From Gammaproteobacteria bacterium (lineage in GTDB: Bacteria; Pseudomonadota; Gammaproteobacteria; UBA6429; Thiohalophilaceae), in NCBI GenBank assembly GCA_029880855.1, contig JAOUNS010000010.1, positions 1 through 64,000 of the forward strand: DNA of 64,000 bases. Direction: 5' to 3'. How positions within the stretch are numbered: position 1 is the stretch's first letter; each line of letters begins with the position of its first letter. The position numbers and the translations under genes are program-made. The notes below the pieces were generated by a model. The model was not told the origin of the DNA. It did no database searches and saw only the letters and a list, made by a program, of their open reading frames with translations. Shown one piece after another: positions 10,659-17,594 of this stretch.

Positions 10659-10687
10659 TTGCGTCCTCTGACACATTCGTCTATGAT
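10659..10687 (+). promoter_or_regulatory. Candidate sigma-70 promoter of hcp
   Basis: TTGCGT at 10659-10664 and TATGAT at 10682-10687 are separated by 17 bp. The -10 box matches 5 of 6 consensus bases and the -35 matches 3 of 6. The start site would fall near 10694, giving a leader of about 50 bases before the hcp ATG. Found by eye only. Confidence 0.4.
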
Positions 10688-10742
10688 TGTGCGGGTAAGT
10701 AAACCTTACATTCTTTTAAATTGGAAATTAAAGGACAAAACA

Positions 10743-11225
10743 ATGGCTATATATCTTATGTTTGATGGGATTAAAGGGAATGTGACAGCCGATGGTTATA
10801 AAGACCATATTGCTATACTGTCAGCTCAGTTTGGCGTAGGTCGTGGCATCTCTATGGAGCCCGGCAACATGTCAAACCGAGAAGCAACCCGCCCAAGTAT
10901 CAGTGAAGTCACTCTGACCAAAACTGCTGACAACTCAGTTACAGCTATCTTCAAGGAAGCTGTTACTGGTTCTGCCGGTAAAAAAGCAGAACTGAAGTTT
11001 GTCCGCACCGGTGCAGACAAGGTTACCGAGTATATGACTTATACTCTGGAAAACTGTCTGGTAAGCGGATACAGCATCTCTGCTGATTCCGAGAGTGAAC
11101 CCCTCGAAAACATCACGCTCAGCTTCTCCAAGATCATGATCAACTATAACGACCATGACGCTACAAACAAGGCTGGCAGTCCACAACGTGTGGGTTACGA
11201 CTTAGAACTGGCTAAACCTTTGTAA
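10743..11225 (+). CDS. hcp: Hcp, T6SS tube protein (TssD)
   Basis: 160 aa, the usual Hcp size. It begins MAIYLMFDGIKG and keeps the Hcp family pattern (SEVTLTKTADN, YTLENCLVSGYS, ENITLSFSKIMINY) of a beta barrel that stacks as hexamers into the inner tube. The ATG at 10743 was chosen over the frame-open upstream ATG at 10659 because AAAGGAC sits about 7 bases before it and known Hcp proteins start this way. It is transcribed alone: a candidate promoter lies upstream and a strong terminator directly downstream, which fits the high expression Hcp needs. No C-terminal toxin extension, so it is a structural Hcp. vgrG follows after the terminator. Confidence 0.96.
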   Translation: MAIYLMFDGIKGNVTADGYKDHIAILSAQFGVGRGISMEPGNMSNREATRPSISEVTLTKTADNSVTAIFKEAVTGSAGKKAELKFVRTGADKVTEYMTYTLENCLVSGYSISADSESEPLENITLSFSKIMINYNDHDATNKAGSPQRVGYDLELAKPL

Positions 11226-11252
11226 TTTGAAGGAAAAGCTGTTTTAACGGAT

Positions 11253-11294
11253 GCGGTGTTGCACCTTTTCTGGTGCAGCACCGCGTTTATATAA
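11253..11294 (+). terminator. Rho-independent terminator of hcp
   Basis: Arms 11253-11265 and 11272-11284 form a 13-bp GC-rich stem with one G-U wobble and a 6-base T-rich loop, followed by GTTTATATAAAT. It begins 27 bases after the hcp stop and isolates hcp from vgrG. Confidence 0.8.
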
Positions 11295-11339
11295 ATAGTT
11301 TTCGTACAATTTATACCTTGTATGACTCCCATGGAAACG

Positions 11340-11373
11340 GGCGTGCGTCTTGCGCACACGCCTCAATATGAGG
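11340..11373 (+). promoter_or_regulatory. Two overlapping hairpins in the vgrG leader, one covering the ribosome site
   Basis: GGCGTG at 11340-11345 can pair with CACGCC at 11357-11362. CCTC at 11361-11364 can pair with GAGG at 11370-11373, which is the best Shine-Dalgarno candidate for the ATG at 11384. The two hairpins share bases 11361-11362, so they are mutually exclusive. The second stem is only 4 bp, so a regulatory role is a guess. Confidence 0.3.
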
Positions 11374-11383
11374 TCGCTGGTTT

Positions 11384-13363
11384 ATGGCTCAATATACTCA
11401 GGATAACAGATTAATTTCTATCGCTACACCGTTGGCTGACAATGAGCTATTGCTCACAGCATTTCACGGCAGCGAATATATCTCAAAACTCTTTCATTTC
11501 CAGGTTGAAATGCTTTCGTACAACCTGGCGCTGGACCCGCAAAAACTAATTGGTGAACAGGTAACAATTACTGTTCAGAATGAGATTGAGCGGACATTTA
11601 ATGGTTATGTCAGCCACTTCTCATTCGGTGAAATCAAGGCAGATAATCTGCGTGAATATCGTGTTACCGTGGTTCCCTGGTTGTGGTTCCTCTCCAAGAC
11701 ACAAAATAATCGAATTTTTCAAAACATGAACGCCAAGGACATTGTCAGCAAGGTGTTCGATGATCTTGCCTTTAAGGATTATGACTTCCGGGCACAAGGC
11801 GGTACTCCGCGTGAATATTGCGTTCAATATGGAGAAAGTGATCTGAATTTTATCTCTCGTCTGCTGGAAGAAGAGGGTATTGCCTACTACTTTAAACAGG
11901 AAGGCAAGAAACACACCATGATTCTGGTTGACAAGAAAAATGCCTATGAAGAATGTAAGGAAGCAGAAGTCACATACTCCAAAGGCAATCAACCGAACAC
12001 TCAAATCACCAAGTGGGAGCACAAGTATGAGTTCCGCAAAGGTGAATGGACAATAAACGATTATAACTTCAAGGAACCGGCCAAGAATCTGATTGCAGAA
12101 ATCACCACGCGTGGCAAATATGCCAATAATGCCAAATTTGAGCATTATGAATATCCCGGCATGTACGATACCACAGCCGGTAAGACGCTGGTTGCCATGC
12201 GGGCGGATGCTGAAGAAGTATCCATGAATACCATTGATGCGGCCGGTGATTGCAGCAGCTTTTATGCGGGTGGCATGTTTAAACTGAACAAACATGATGC
12301 CAAATCAGAGAAGGGCGAATATATCATTACGGCTATTCACCACCGTGCGTATGATACGAGTTACTTCTCAGGCAATGAAGGCCAGTCAGAGTACGGCAAC
12401 AGCTTTACCTGTATACCATCTGATGTTCATTACCGTCCGATCCAGACACATGTCAAGCCGATAATGAAAGGACCACAGTCTGCGATTGTAACAGGACCTT
12501 CGGGTGAAGAAATCTATATAGATGAATTCGGCCGCATTAAAGTCCAGTTTATTTGGGACCGGGAAGGCAAGAAAGATGAAAACAGCACCTGTTTTCTGCG
12601 TGTAATGCAATCCTGGGCCGGAAATGGCTGGGGGGCGTCATTCATTCCCCGTATCGGTCATGAAGTTATCGTCAGCTTCCTGGACGGCGATCCTGACCGG
12701 CCGATAGTGACCGGTACAGTATATAATGGCGCAAATAAACCGCCATACAGCTCCAAAACCCAAAGCGGTATCAAAACGCATTCCACCAAGGGTGGCTCTG
12801 CTGCAAATTATAATGAAATCCGTTTTGAAGATAAAAAGGGCTCCGAGCAGGTATACATCCATGCGGAAAAGAACATGGATACAATGGTCGAAAATGATGA
12901 AACACTGACGGTTGATCATGATCGAACAAAATCGGTTAAACACGACGAAAATTCGAACATTGATAACAATCGTAACAAGACTGTTGGAAAAAATCAGACC
13001 GAATCAATTGGTAAGAATAAAACAATTGACGTAGGCGATAACCATACGGAAAGCATTGGCAAGAACAAAACGCTGGACGTTGGTGGTGATCATACTGAAT
13101 CAATTTCGAAAAATATGACAATCACTGTCACCAAGGATTTGAAAGAGACAGTATCAGGTCAGTATACCGAAAGTGTGACTAAAGAGTATGCGCTAAAGGC
13201 AAAAACGATCACCATGTCTGCTGATAAGGAGATCACTCTGAAAACCGGTTCTGCCAAAATTGTTATGAAGAGCAATGGCGACATTACCATGAGCGGCAAG
13301 AACATTAATATCAAGGGTTCCGGTAACATTGTCATCAAGGGCAGCAAGGTTTCAACCAACTAG
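11384..13363 (+). CDS. vgrG: VgrG spike protein (TssI)
   Basis: 659 aa, trimeric needle tip of the T6SS. The N-terminal two thirds (about 1-390) resemble the gp27-like base, with the family sequence YCVQYGESDLNFISRLLEEE. A gp5-like OB fold follows (about 395-480), with GRIKVQFIWDREG and WAGNGWGASFIPRIG. The C-terminal part (about 500-659) is a beta-helical needle built of short repeats (KNKTIDVGDNHTESIG and variants). It ends at the needle with no enzymatic extension, so it looks like a structural carrier rather than an evolved VgrG. GAGG lies 10 bases before the ATG, inside a possible hairpin. A DUF6484-type gene starts 12 bases downstream, followed by adaptor and PAAR-like genes. Confidence 0.96.
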   Translation: MAQYTQDNRLISIATPLADNELLLTAFHGSEYISKLFHFQVEMLSYNLALDPQKLIGEQVTITVQNEIERTFNGYVSHFSFGEIKADNLREYRVTVVPWLWFLSKTQNNRIFQNMNAKDIVSKVFDDLAFKDYDFRAQGGTPREYCVQYGESDLNFISRLLEEEGIAYYFKQEGKKHTMILVDKKNAYEECKEAEVTYSKGNQPNTQITKWEHKYEFRKGEWTINDYNFKEPAKNLIAEITTRGKYANNAKFEHYEYPGMYDTTAGKTLVAMRADAEEVSMNTIDAAGDCSSFYAGGMFKLNKHDAKSEKGEYIITAIHHRAYDTSYFSGNEGQSEYGNSFTCIPSDVHYRPIQTHVKPIMKGPQSAIVTGPSGEEIYIDEFGRIKVQFIWDREGKKDENSTCFLRVMQSWAGNGWGASFIPRIGHEVIVSFLDGDPDRPIVTGTVYNGANKPPYSSKTQSGIKTHSTKGGSAANYNEIRFEDKKGSEQVYIHAEKNMDTMVENDETLTVDHDRTKSVKHDENSNIDNNRNKTVGKNQTESIGKNKTIDVGDNHTESIGKNKTLDVGGDHTESISKNMTITVTKDLKETVSGQYTESVTKEYALKAKTITMSADKEITLKTGSAKIVMKSNGDITMSGKNINIKGSGNIVIKGSKVSTN

Positions 13364-13375
13364 CAGTAATATATA

Positions 13376-13927
13376 GTGAAGCAAAACGAAGACTCACAGG
13401 GATTAGAAACAGAGACTGTAGAAGTATCGTCCGGCAAAATTACGCCGGGTGAGATTGTTATAGGCTCGCTTGCCGGGATTGATACGGCTGGTAGCCCGTT
13501 AGTCAATTTTTCAGGAAATCCTGCCGGTAAACCCTTGTCGGCGGTTACGACAATCGGTGTTGATCATACACAGGTTGGCCGGCAGGTTGCTTTGTTATTT
13601 GCGAATGGTGACCTGAACAGCCCTGTTATTATTGGTCTGATCCACAGCCAGTTGCATGATTTGCTGGCAACATATCAGACCGGTTCCACTGCCGAAGAAA
13701 AAGAGGTAGAGGAAAAAGCACAGGAGACAACAGAAACCTCATTGGATGATGTGGTTGTTGACGGCAAACGGGTTGTGATAGAAGGCAAGGAAGAGATTGT
13801 CCTCAAGTGTGGCGATGCAAGCATTGTATTGACAAAATCGGGTAAAATCCTGATACGCGGCAAATATCTGTTGAATCGTTCTACCGGTGTTAATCGTATC
13901 ATGGGCGGATCTGTTCAGGTTAATTAA
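13376..13927 (+). CDS. DUF6484-type VgrG-associated protein
   Basis: 183 aa starting at GTG 13376, 12 bases after the vgrG stop and with no obvious ribosome site, so translational coupling is likely. The central part (about 28-95: GSLAGIDTAGSPLVNFSGNP, then VALLFANGDLNSPVIIGLI) matches the DUF6484 type found beside VgrG genes and looks like a small OB/gp5-like fold. A Glu-rich linker follows at about 100-125. The C-terminus (LKCGDASIVLTKSGKILIRG, then a Ser/Thr-Gly-Val-Asn stretch) resembles the needle end of VgrG. I infer a spike accessory or adaptor that caps or extends the tip; the exact role is unknown. Confidence 0.8.
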   Translation: MKQNEDSQGLETETVEVSSGKITPGEIVIGSLAGIDTAGSPLVNFSGNPAGKPLSAVTTIGVDHTQVGRQVALLFANGDLNSPVIIGLIHSQLHDLLATYQTGSTAEEKEVEEKAQETTETSLDDVVVDGKRVVIEGKEEIVLKCGDASIVLTKSGKILIRGKYLLNRSTGVNRIMGGSVQVN

Positions 13928-13959
13928 CCCCTGACAGTTCATCTTGAAGAGAAAATGTC

Positions 13960-14952
13960 ATGTTGCAACTTCATAACAGCACACCGTTTGCAGCAAATAT
14001 GGCGTTATTTCCCAATGAGGATGCTATAGATACGCTCTATATTATCGTCAGAGCGACGTTTAATATCAGTTCGAAATGGACGTTGGTGGATGAACAACCG
14101 CCACCACTGGAAGCTGATATATATTGGGCTGATCCGGAAACATCCAGCATTAAATATGCCTCGGACTATCACACAGGCAAACCATCAACAGACGTTGTCG
14201 TTGTAGGAAACGCTTTCGCACCGCCCGGAAAGCCTGTTCAAAAAATGAATGTCCACTTTGTCCTGGGGAATATGCAAAAAGCGATTACCGTGTTTGGAGA
14301 TCGTGAGTGGCGCGACGGAAATATTTCCACTCCAAAACCCTTTCAAAGCATGCCGGTGATCTATGAAAGGGCATTTGGCGGTCAATACAAAATAGAGGAT
14401 ACAATTCAGTCAGCTGAATTACGCAATTTGGTTGGCACCGGATTTGCCGGCGGACGCAAAGGCAAGGAAATGAATGGAGTGGCATTACCAAATCTGGAAG
14501 ATCCAGCGTATCTAATTACAGAGATCAAAGATCAGCCAAAACCGGCTTGTTTTGCCTTTTGTTCACCGAACTGGCAACCGAGATTGTCTTATGCCGGAAC
14601 TTACGACGAGAACTGGCAAAAAAAACGTGCACCTTATTTACCGTTGGACTATGACCGTCGTTTCCTGAATATGGCGCATCCGGATCTTATTTACTCCGGC
14701 TATCTGCAGGGGGGAGAGCCGGTACAGATTATGGGTATGCACGAAAAAGGTAATCTTCAATTCAGCCTGCCATATGTCAAACTGGCTGCAACAGTGAAAA
14801 TAGGTAATACTGAAGAAAGACCGATATTAAATATGGAAACCTTGTTGATTGAGCCTAATGATTTAAAACTCAGTATGGTGTGGAAAGCGGCATTACCCTG
14901 CGACAAAAAAGCACAAAAAATAGAGACAGTGAATATCTCATTAGCGAGATAA
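13960..14952 (+). CDS. DUF2169-type T6SS accessory protein
   Basis: 330 aa. The N-terminus (LHNSTPFAANMALFPNEDAI, then the hydrophobic strand TLYIIVRATFNI), the HTGKPSTDVVVVGNAFAP motif near residue 70 and VIYERAFGG near 130 are typical of the DUF2169 family. Such genes are regularly found with VgrG and PAAR-like genes and are thought to act as adaptors or chaperones that load effectors on the spike. There is no signal peptide, so it should be cytoplasmic. The ATG at 13960 lies 32 bases after the preceding stop, with GAAGAGA upstream as ribosome site. The next gene, a DUF4150 PAAR-like protein, follows after 33 bases. Confidence 0.85.
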   Translation: MLQLHNSTPFAANMALFPNEDAIDTLYIIVRATFNISSKWTLVDEQPPPLEADIYWADPETSSIKYASDYHTGKPSTDVVVVGNAFAPPGKPVQKMNVHFVLGNMQKAITVFGDREWRDGNISTPKPFQSMPVIYERAFGGQYKIEDTIQSAELRNLVGTGFAGGRKGKEMNGVALPNLEDPAYLITEIKDQPKPACFAFCSPNWQPRLSYAGTYDENWQKKRAPYLPLDYDRRFLNMAHPDLIYSGYLQGGEPVQIMGMHEKGNLQFSLPYVKLAATVKIGNTEERPILNMETLLIEPNDLKLSMVWKAALPCDKKAQKIETVNISLAR

Positions 14953-14985
14953 TTCTGTAAATACATATAAAACAGGATATTTGAT

Positions 14986-15366
14986 ATGGGACAAACTACA
15001 TTTGCAAATTCCAGAGGCATAGCCCATAAAGGAAGTGGTGGGCTGAGTATTGTATTTCCTGATGTGTGCAAAACCCAGTGCGGTCCACCGGTAATTCCTA
15101 TTCCTTACCCAAACATCGGCAAGGCTTCAGATACCAGCAAGGGACCGAAGTCGGTTAAGACAGATAAAAAAATGCCCATGGTTAAAGGTGCGCAATACAG
15201 TACCAGTACAGGTGATGAACCTGGTGCCCTTAAAGGTATTATCAGCAGCACAACAAAAGGTGTGTGTGAGTTTATGATGTATTCTTTCGATGTGAAATTC
15301 GAGAATAAAAACGTCTGCCGGATGGGAGATCCGCTGTTTCATAACAAGAAAAATATCATGGGTTAA
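14986..15366 (+). CDS. DUF4150 (PAAR-like) tip protein
   Basis: 126 aa. The pattern VFPDVCKTQCGPPVIPIPYPN, then a Ser/Thr-rich centre and FENKNVCRMGDPLFHNKKN, is that of DUF4150, a PAAR-like family that caps the VgrG spike. Cys and His residues (Cys27, Cys31 and the CRMGD motif near the end) could bind metal. The protein ends right after the domain, so it carries no toxin of its own; cargo must come from another gene or bind non-covalently. It sits between the DUF2169-type gene and the HEAT-like gene in a five-gene tip operon. Confidence 0.85.
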   Translation: MGQTTFANSRGIAHKGSGGLSIVFPDVCKTQCGPPVIPIPYPNIGKASDTSKGPKSVKTDKKMPMVKGAQYSTSTGDEPGALKGIISSTTKGVCEFMMYSFDVKFENKNVCRMGDPLFHNKKNIMG

Positions 15367-15383
15367 AACATTTGTCTGCAGTA

Positions 15384-16652
15384 ATGGAACAAACCGCTTC
15401 ATCATATATTAACCCATATCATGCTGCATACAGGGATTTGTATGAACAGGCAGTTATTGAGTCGTCCTTCCTGTGGATATTGCGGAATATGGCTCTCACC
15501 CAGCCACATTACACAGTCCAGGATGTCAGGGAACTGGAATCCCGGATAGACAGTCATCTGGATGTCCTTATGACGTCACTGGAACTTGGCTGGGAGGCCT
15601 GTGAATCTGCTTTGGAACTGGAAGAACCGGGTGAGATATTTACCGCAACTGTGATAGCGTTCCGCAGCCGGGAGATGACCAGCATACAAAAGGCCGTAGA
15701 GGTCGGACTGAGTAATGAAGAATGTACAAAAGGTCTGATATCAGCTTTAGGGTGGTTGCCTGAACATTTGGTCAATCCCTGGATCGAACGTTTCCTGGCC
15801 GGTAAAGACAAGCGACATAAATTCCTCGGCATTGCCGCCTGCAGTGTGAGACGCCATGATCCGGGTGAGATGCTGACCAATATTTTACAGCGTGATGATT
15901 GTAAAGAGGATACAAGGCTATACTCAAGATCAATTCGGTTGATTGGAGAACTACAGCGCAAGGATCTGATCCCGTTTTTGAATATGGCCGTGACTTCGGA
16001 TGATGAGAATATAAAATTCTGGGCGGTTTGGTCCTCCATCCTGCTGGGAAACAAAAAAGCGGTGAAGTTTCTTGAACCATTTATTTTGACAGAAGGACCG
16101 CACCATCTTCGGGCTTTGTCTTTGGCCTTTAGAGTTCTACCTATTGAACATGCACGCAGTTTAATTTCAAAAATGTCAAAAAATGACAAGCTAAACCGTA
16201 GCGTAATCAAAGCCGTAGGAATCCTGGGTGACCCTCATGCAGTTAATTGGCTGATTTCAAGGATGAAAGAAAAGGAACTGGCCAAATTAGCTGGTGAGTC
16301 ATTCAGCATGATCACAGGGCTGGATCTGGAACAAGCCCAGTTAAGCATCGAGCCTCCTGATCAAGAAATTGCCATCCCATCAGATGACCCGGATGATGAG
16401 AATATTCTCATGGACGAAGATGAAAACCTGCCGTGGCCTGATATGAATAAAATAGCCATGCTGTGGAAACAATATGGCAATAACTTCAGTTCTGCTCAAC
16501 GCTATTTTATGGGGCAGCCTATATTAGCGGAATTTCTTAAAAACAGAATCATGAATGGTTATCAACGACAACGACATGCCGCTGCATTAGAACTCGCGTT
16601 ACTTGGAATGGATAGTCAGTTAATCAATACGCATGCAGGTTCTTCCTCTTAA
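15384..16652 (+). CDS. HEAT-repeat-like protein of the TIGR02270 type
   Basis: About 422 aa from ATG 15384; a TTG at 15372 in the same frame is an alternative start and neither has a good ribosome site. The N-terminus (AVIESSFLWILRN, then DSHLDVLMTSLELGWEACE) matches the uncharacterised TIGR02270 family often found beside T6SS tip genes. The middle (about 60-310) consists of paired helices of HEAT type, with GIAACSVRRHDPG and GILGDPHAVNWLI. An acidic stretch at about 335-355 separates a C-terminal helical part (MNKIAMLWKQYGNNFSSAQR). I infer a cytoplasmic binding scaffold for an effector or the tip. No catalytic motif is seen. It is the last gene of the plus-strand tip operon. Confidence 0.75.
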   Translation: MEQTASSYINPYHAAYRDLYEQAVIESSFLWILRNMALTQPHYTVQDVRELESRIDSHLDVLMTSLELGWEACESALELEEPGEIFTATVIAFRSREMTSIQKAVEVGLSNEECTKGLISALGWLPEHLVNPWIERFLAGKDKRHKFLGIAACSVRRHDPGEMLTNILQRDDCKEDTRLYSRSIRLIGELQRKDLIPFLNMAVTSDDENIKFWAVWSSILLGNKKAVKFLEPFILTEGPHHLRALSLAFRVLPIEHARSLISKMSKNDKLNRSVIKAVGILGDPHAVNWLISRMKEKELAKLAGESFSMITGLDLEQAQLSIEPPDQEIAIPSDDPDDENILMDEDENLPWPDMNKIAMLWKQYGNNFSSAQRYFMGQPILAEFLKNRIMNGYQRQRHAAALELALLGMDSQLINTHAGSSS

Positions 16653-16706
16653 GCGCAATCTGAAAGTATACATTTAACCTGGGCTTGGTAATTCCAGCGG
16701 TTTCGG

Positions 16707-16967
16707 TTATTTGATTACAGTATGCCCGGTTATCACCTTGTCTGTGGTCACAGGGTCAAACACATCATCGAACAAACTGTGCAGTATCAGATATTGTTCT
16801 TCGCTTTTTGATTTTTTCAGATCTTGCCAGGGGACAACATAGAGGATTTGCGGCATTTCCTTATTGCCTTTGATGTAGGTTGTTTGCAGATCAATATAAT
16901 CATCTGCAGCAAGGATGGCTGATGTGTTAAAAGCAAGAATTAAGGCAATAATATGACGAAAGTTCAT
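16707..16967 (-). CDS. Small exported protein, unknown function
   Basis: 86 aa with a signal peptide (residues 1-20, cleavage near LAA-D). The mature part is about 66 aa and contains PQILYVVPWQDLKK, an unusual compact motif that may mark a conserved family, though I cannot name one. AGAAGGG about 8 bases upstream is a good ribosome site. The start codon lies 3 bases beyond the stop of the TPR lipoprotein gene, so it is the last gene of a four-gene minus-strand operon of envelope proteins. It converges on the HEAT-like gene across 54 bases without an obvious terminator. Confidence 0.75.
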   Translation of the reverse strand: MNFRHIIALILAFNTSAILAADDYIDLQTTYIKGNKEMPQILYVVPWQDLKKSKSEEQYLILHSLFDDVFDPVTTDKVITGHTVIK

Positions 16968-16970
16968 GTG

Positions 16971-17594
16971 TTAACCCTTCTTTAACGTGCCTTTAAGATG
17001 TTCCAGCCAATCAGCGGTTTTTTTGTCCTGATTGCCGGTCAATTTTAGATAGATAGAATAATGTTTCACCGCTTTGCCGATATCCTGAAAGTATATATCA
17101 TAGAGCAAGGCAAGGTTGTAGTGTGCCACAGGATAATTATCCTTTAATTCTATGGCTTTTATATAGTTTTTTTCCGCCTCAAGAAAGTTCCCTTTTTTTG
17201 ATTCCAAAAAGCCCAACAAACATAGTGCATGCGCCTGTTTTGGATTGAGCAGCAGTGCTTTTTTAATTGCATCTTCTGCTTTATCCAGCTGGTTCTGCTT
17301 CAGGTAAACCAGCCCCAGGTTTGCCCAGGGACCGGCCAGGGAAGGACGATTACCAATAAATTCAATCAGGACAGCCTTGGCATCCTCGAGTTTACCGTTT
17401 TTTAAATGCAACATGGCCTTTTTGTACTCACTGATTTCGGCCGCTGTCGTATTCTTTAACTCCTGCTGAGGGTCTGACTTGGGGATATTCTTGGGCAAGT
17501 CCGGATCTTTAACAGTCGGTTGGGTTGAGCAACCGGCCAGGAGCACCAGCAATGAACATGCCACAACTTTAATGTAATACATTGACGTAGTCAT
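16971..17594 (-). CDS. TPR-repeat lipoprotein
   Basis: 207 aa from ATG 17594; the nearby ATG at 17582 is also possible. The first is preferred because GAGAGG lies 9 bases before it. It starts with a lipoprotein signal ending in LLAG-Cys22, with Ser at +2, which predicts outer-membrane sorting by the E. coli Lol rule. A linker of about 35 residues is followed by about four TPR units (about 60-190: AGPWANLGLVYLKQNQLDKA, AHALCLLGFLESKKGNFLEA, PVAHYNLALLYDIY). It overlaps the 3' end of the long TPR gene by 26 bases, so the two are translationally coupled. Likely a periplasm-facing scaffold of the envelope assembly encoded by this operon. Confidence 0.85.
   Translation of the reverse strand: MTTSMYYIKVVACSLLVLLAGCSTQPTVKDPDLPKNIPKSDPQQELKNTTAAEISEYKKAMLHLKNGKLEDAKAVLIEFIGNRPSLAGPWANLGLVYLKQNQLDKAEDAIKKALLLNPKQAHALCLLGFLESKKGNFLEAEKNYIKAIELKDNYPVAHYNLALLYDIYFQDIGKAVKHYSIYLKLTGNQDKKTADWLEHLKGTLKKG

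Larger units (their letters stand above)
10426..10742. other. Intergenic region between tpsB and hcp
   Basis: About 317 AT-rich bases with no convincing gene. It holds a long hairpin just after the tpsB stop (10451-10485), a run of nine T at about 10557-10566 without a convincing stem before it, a candidate sigma-70 promoter (10659-10687) and the hcp ribosome site AAAGGAC ending about 7 bases before the start codon. I saw no sigma-54 element. Confidence 0.7.
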
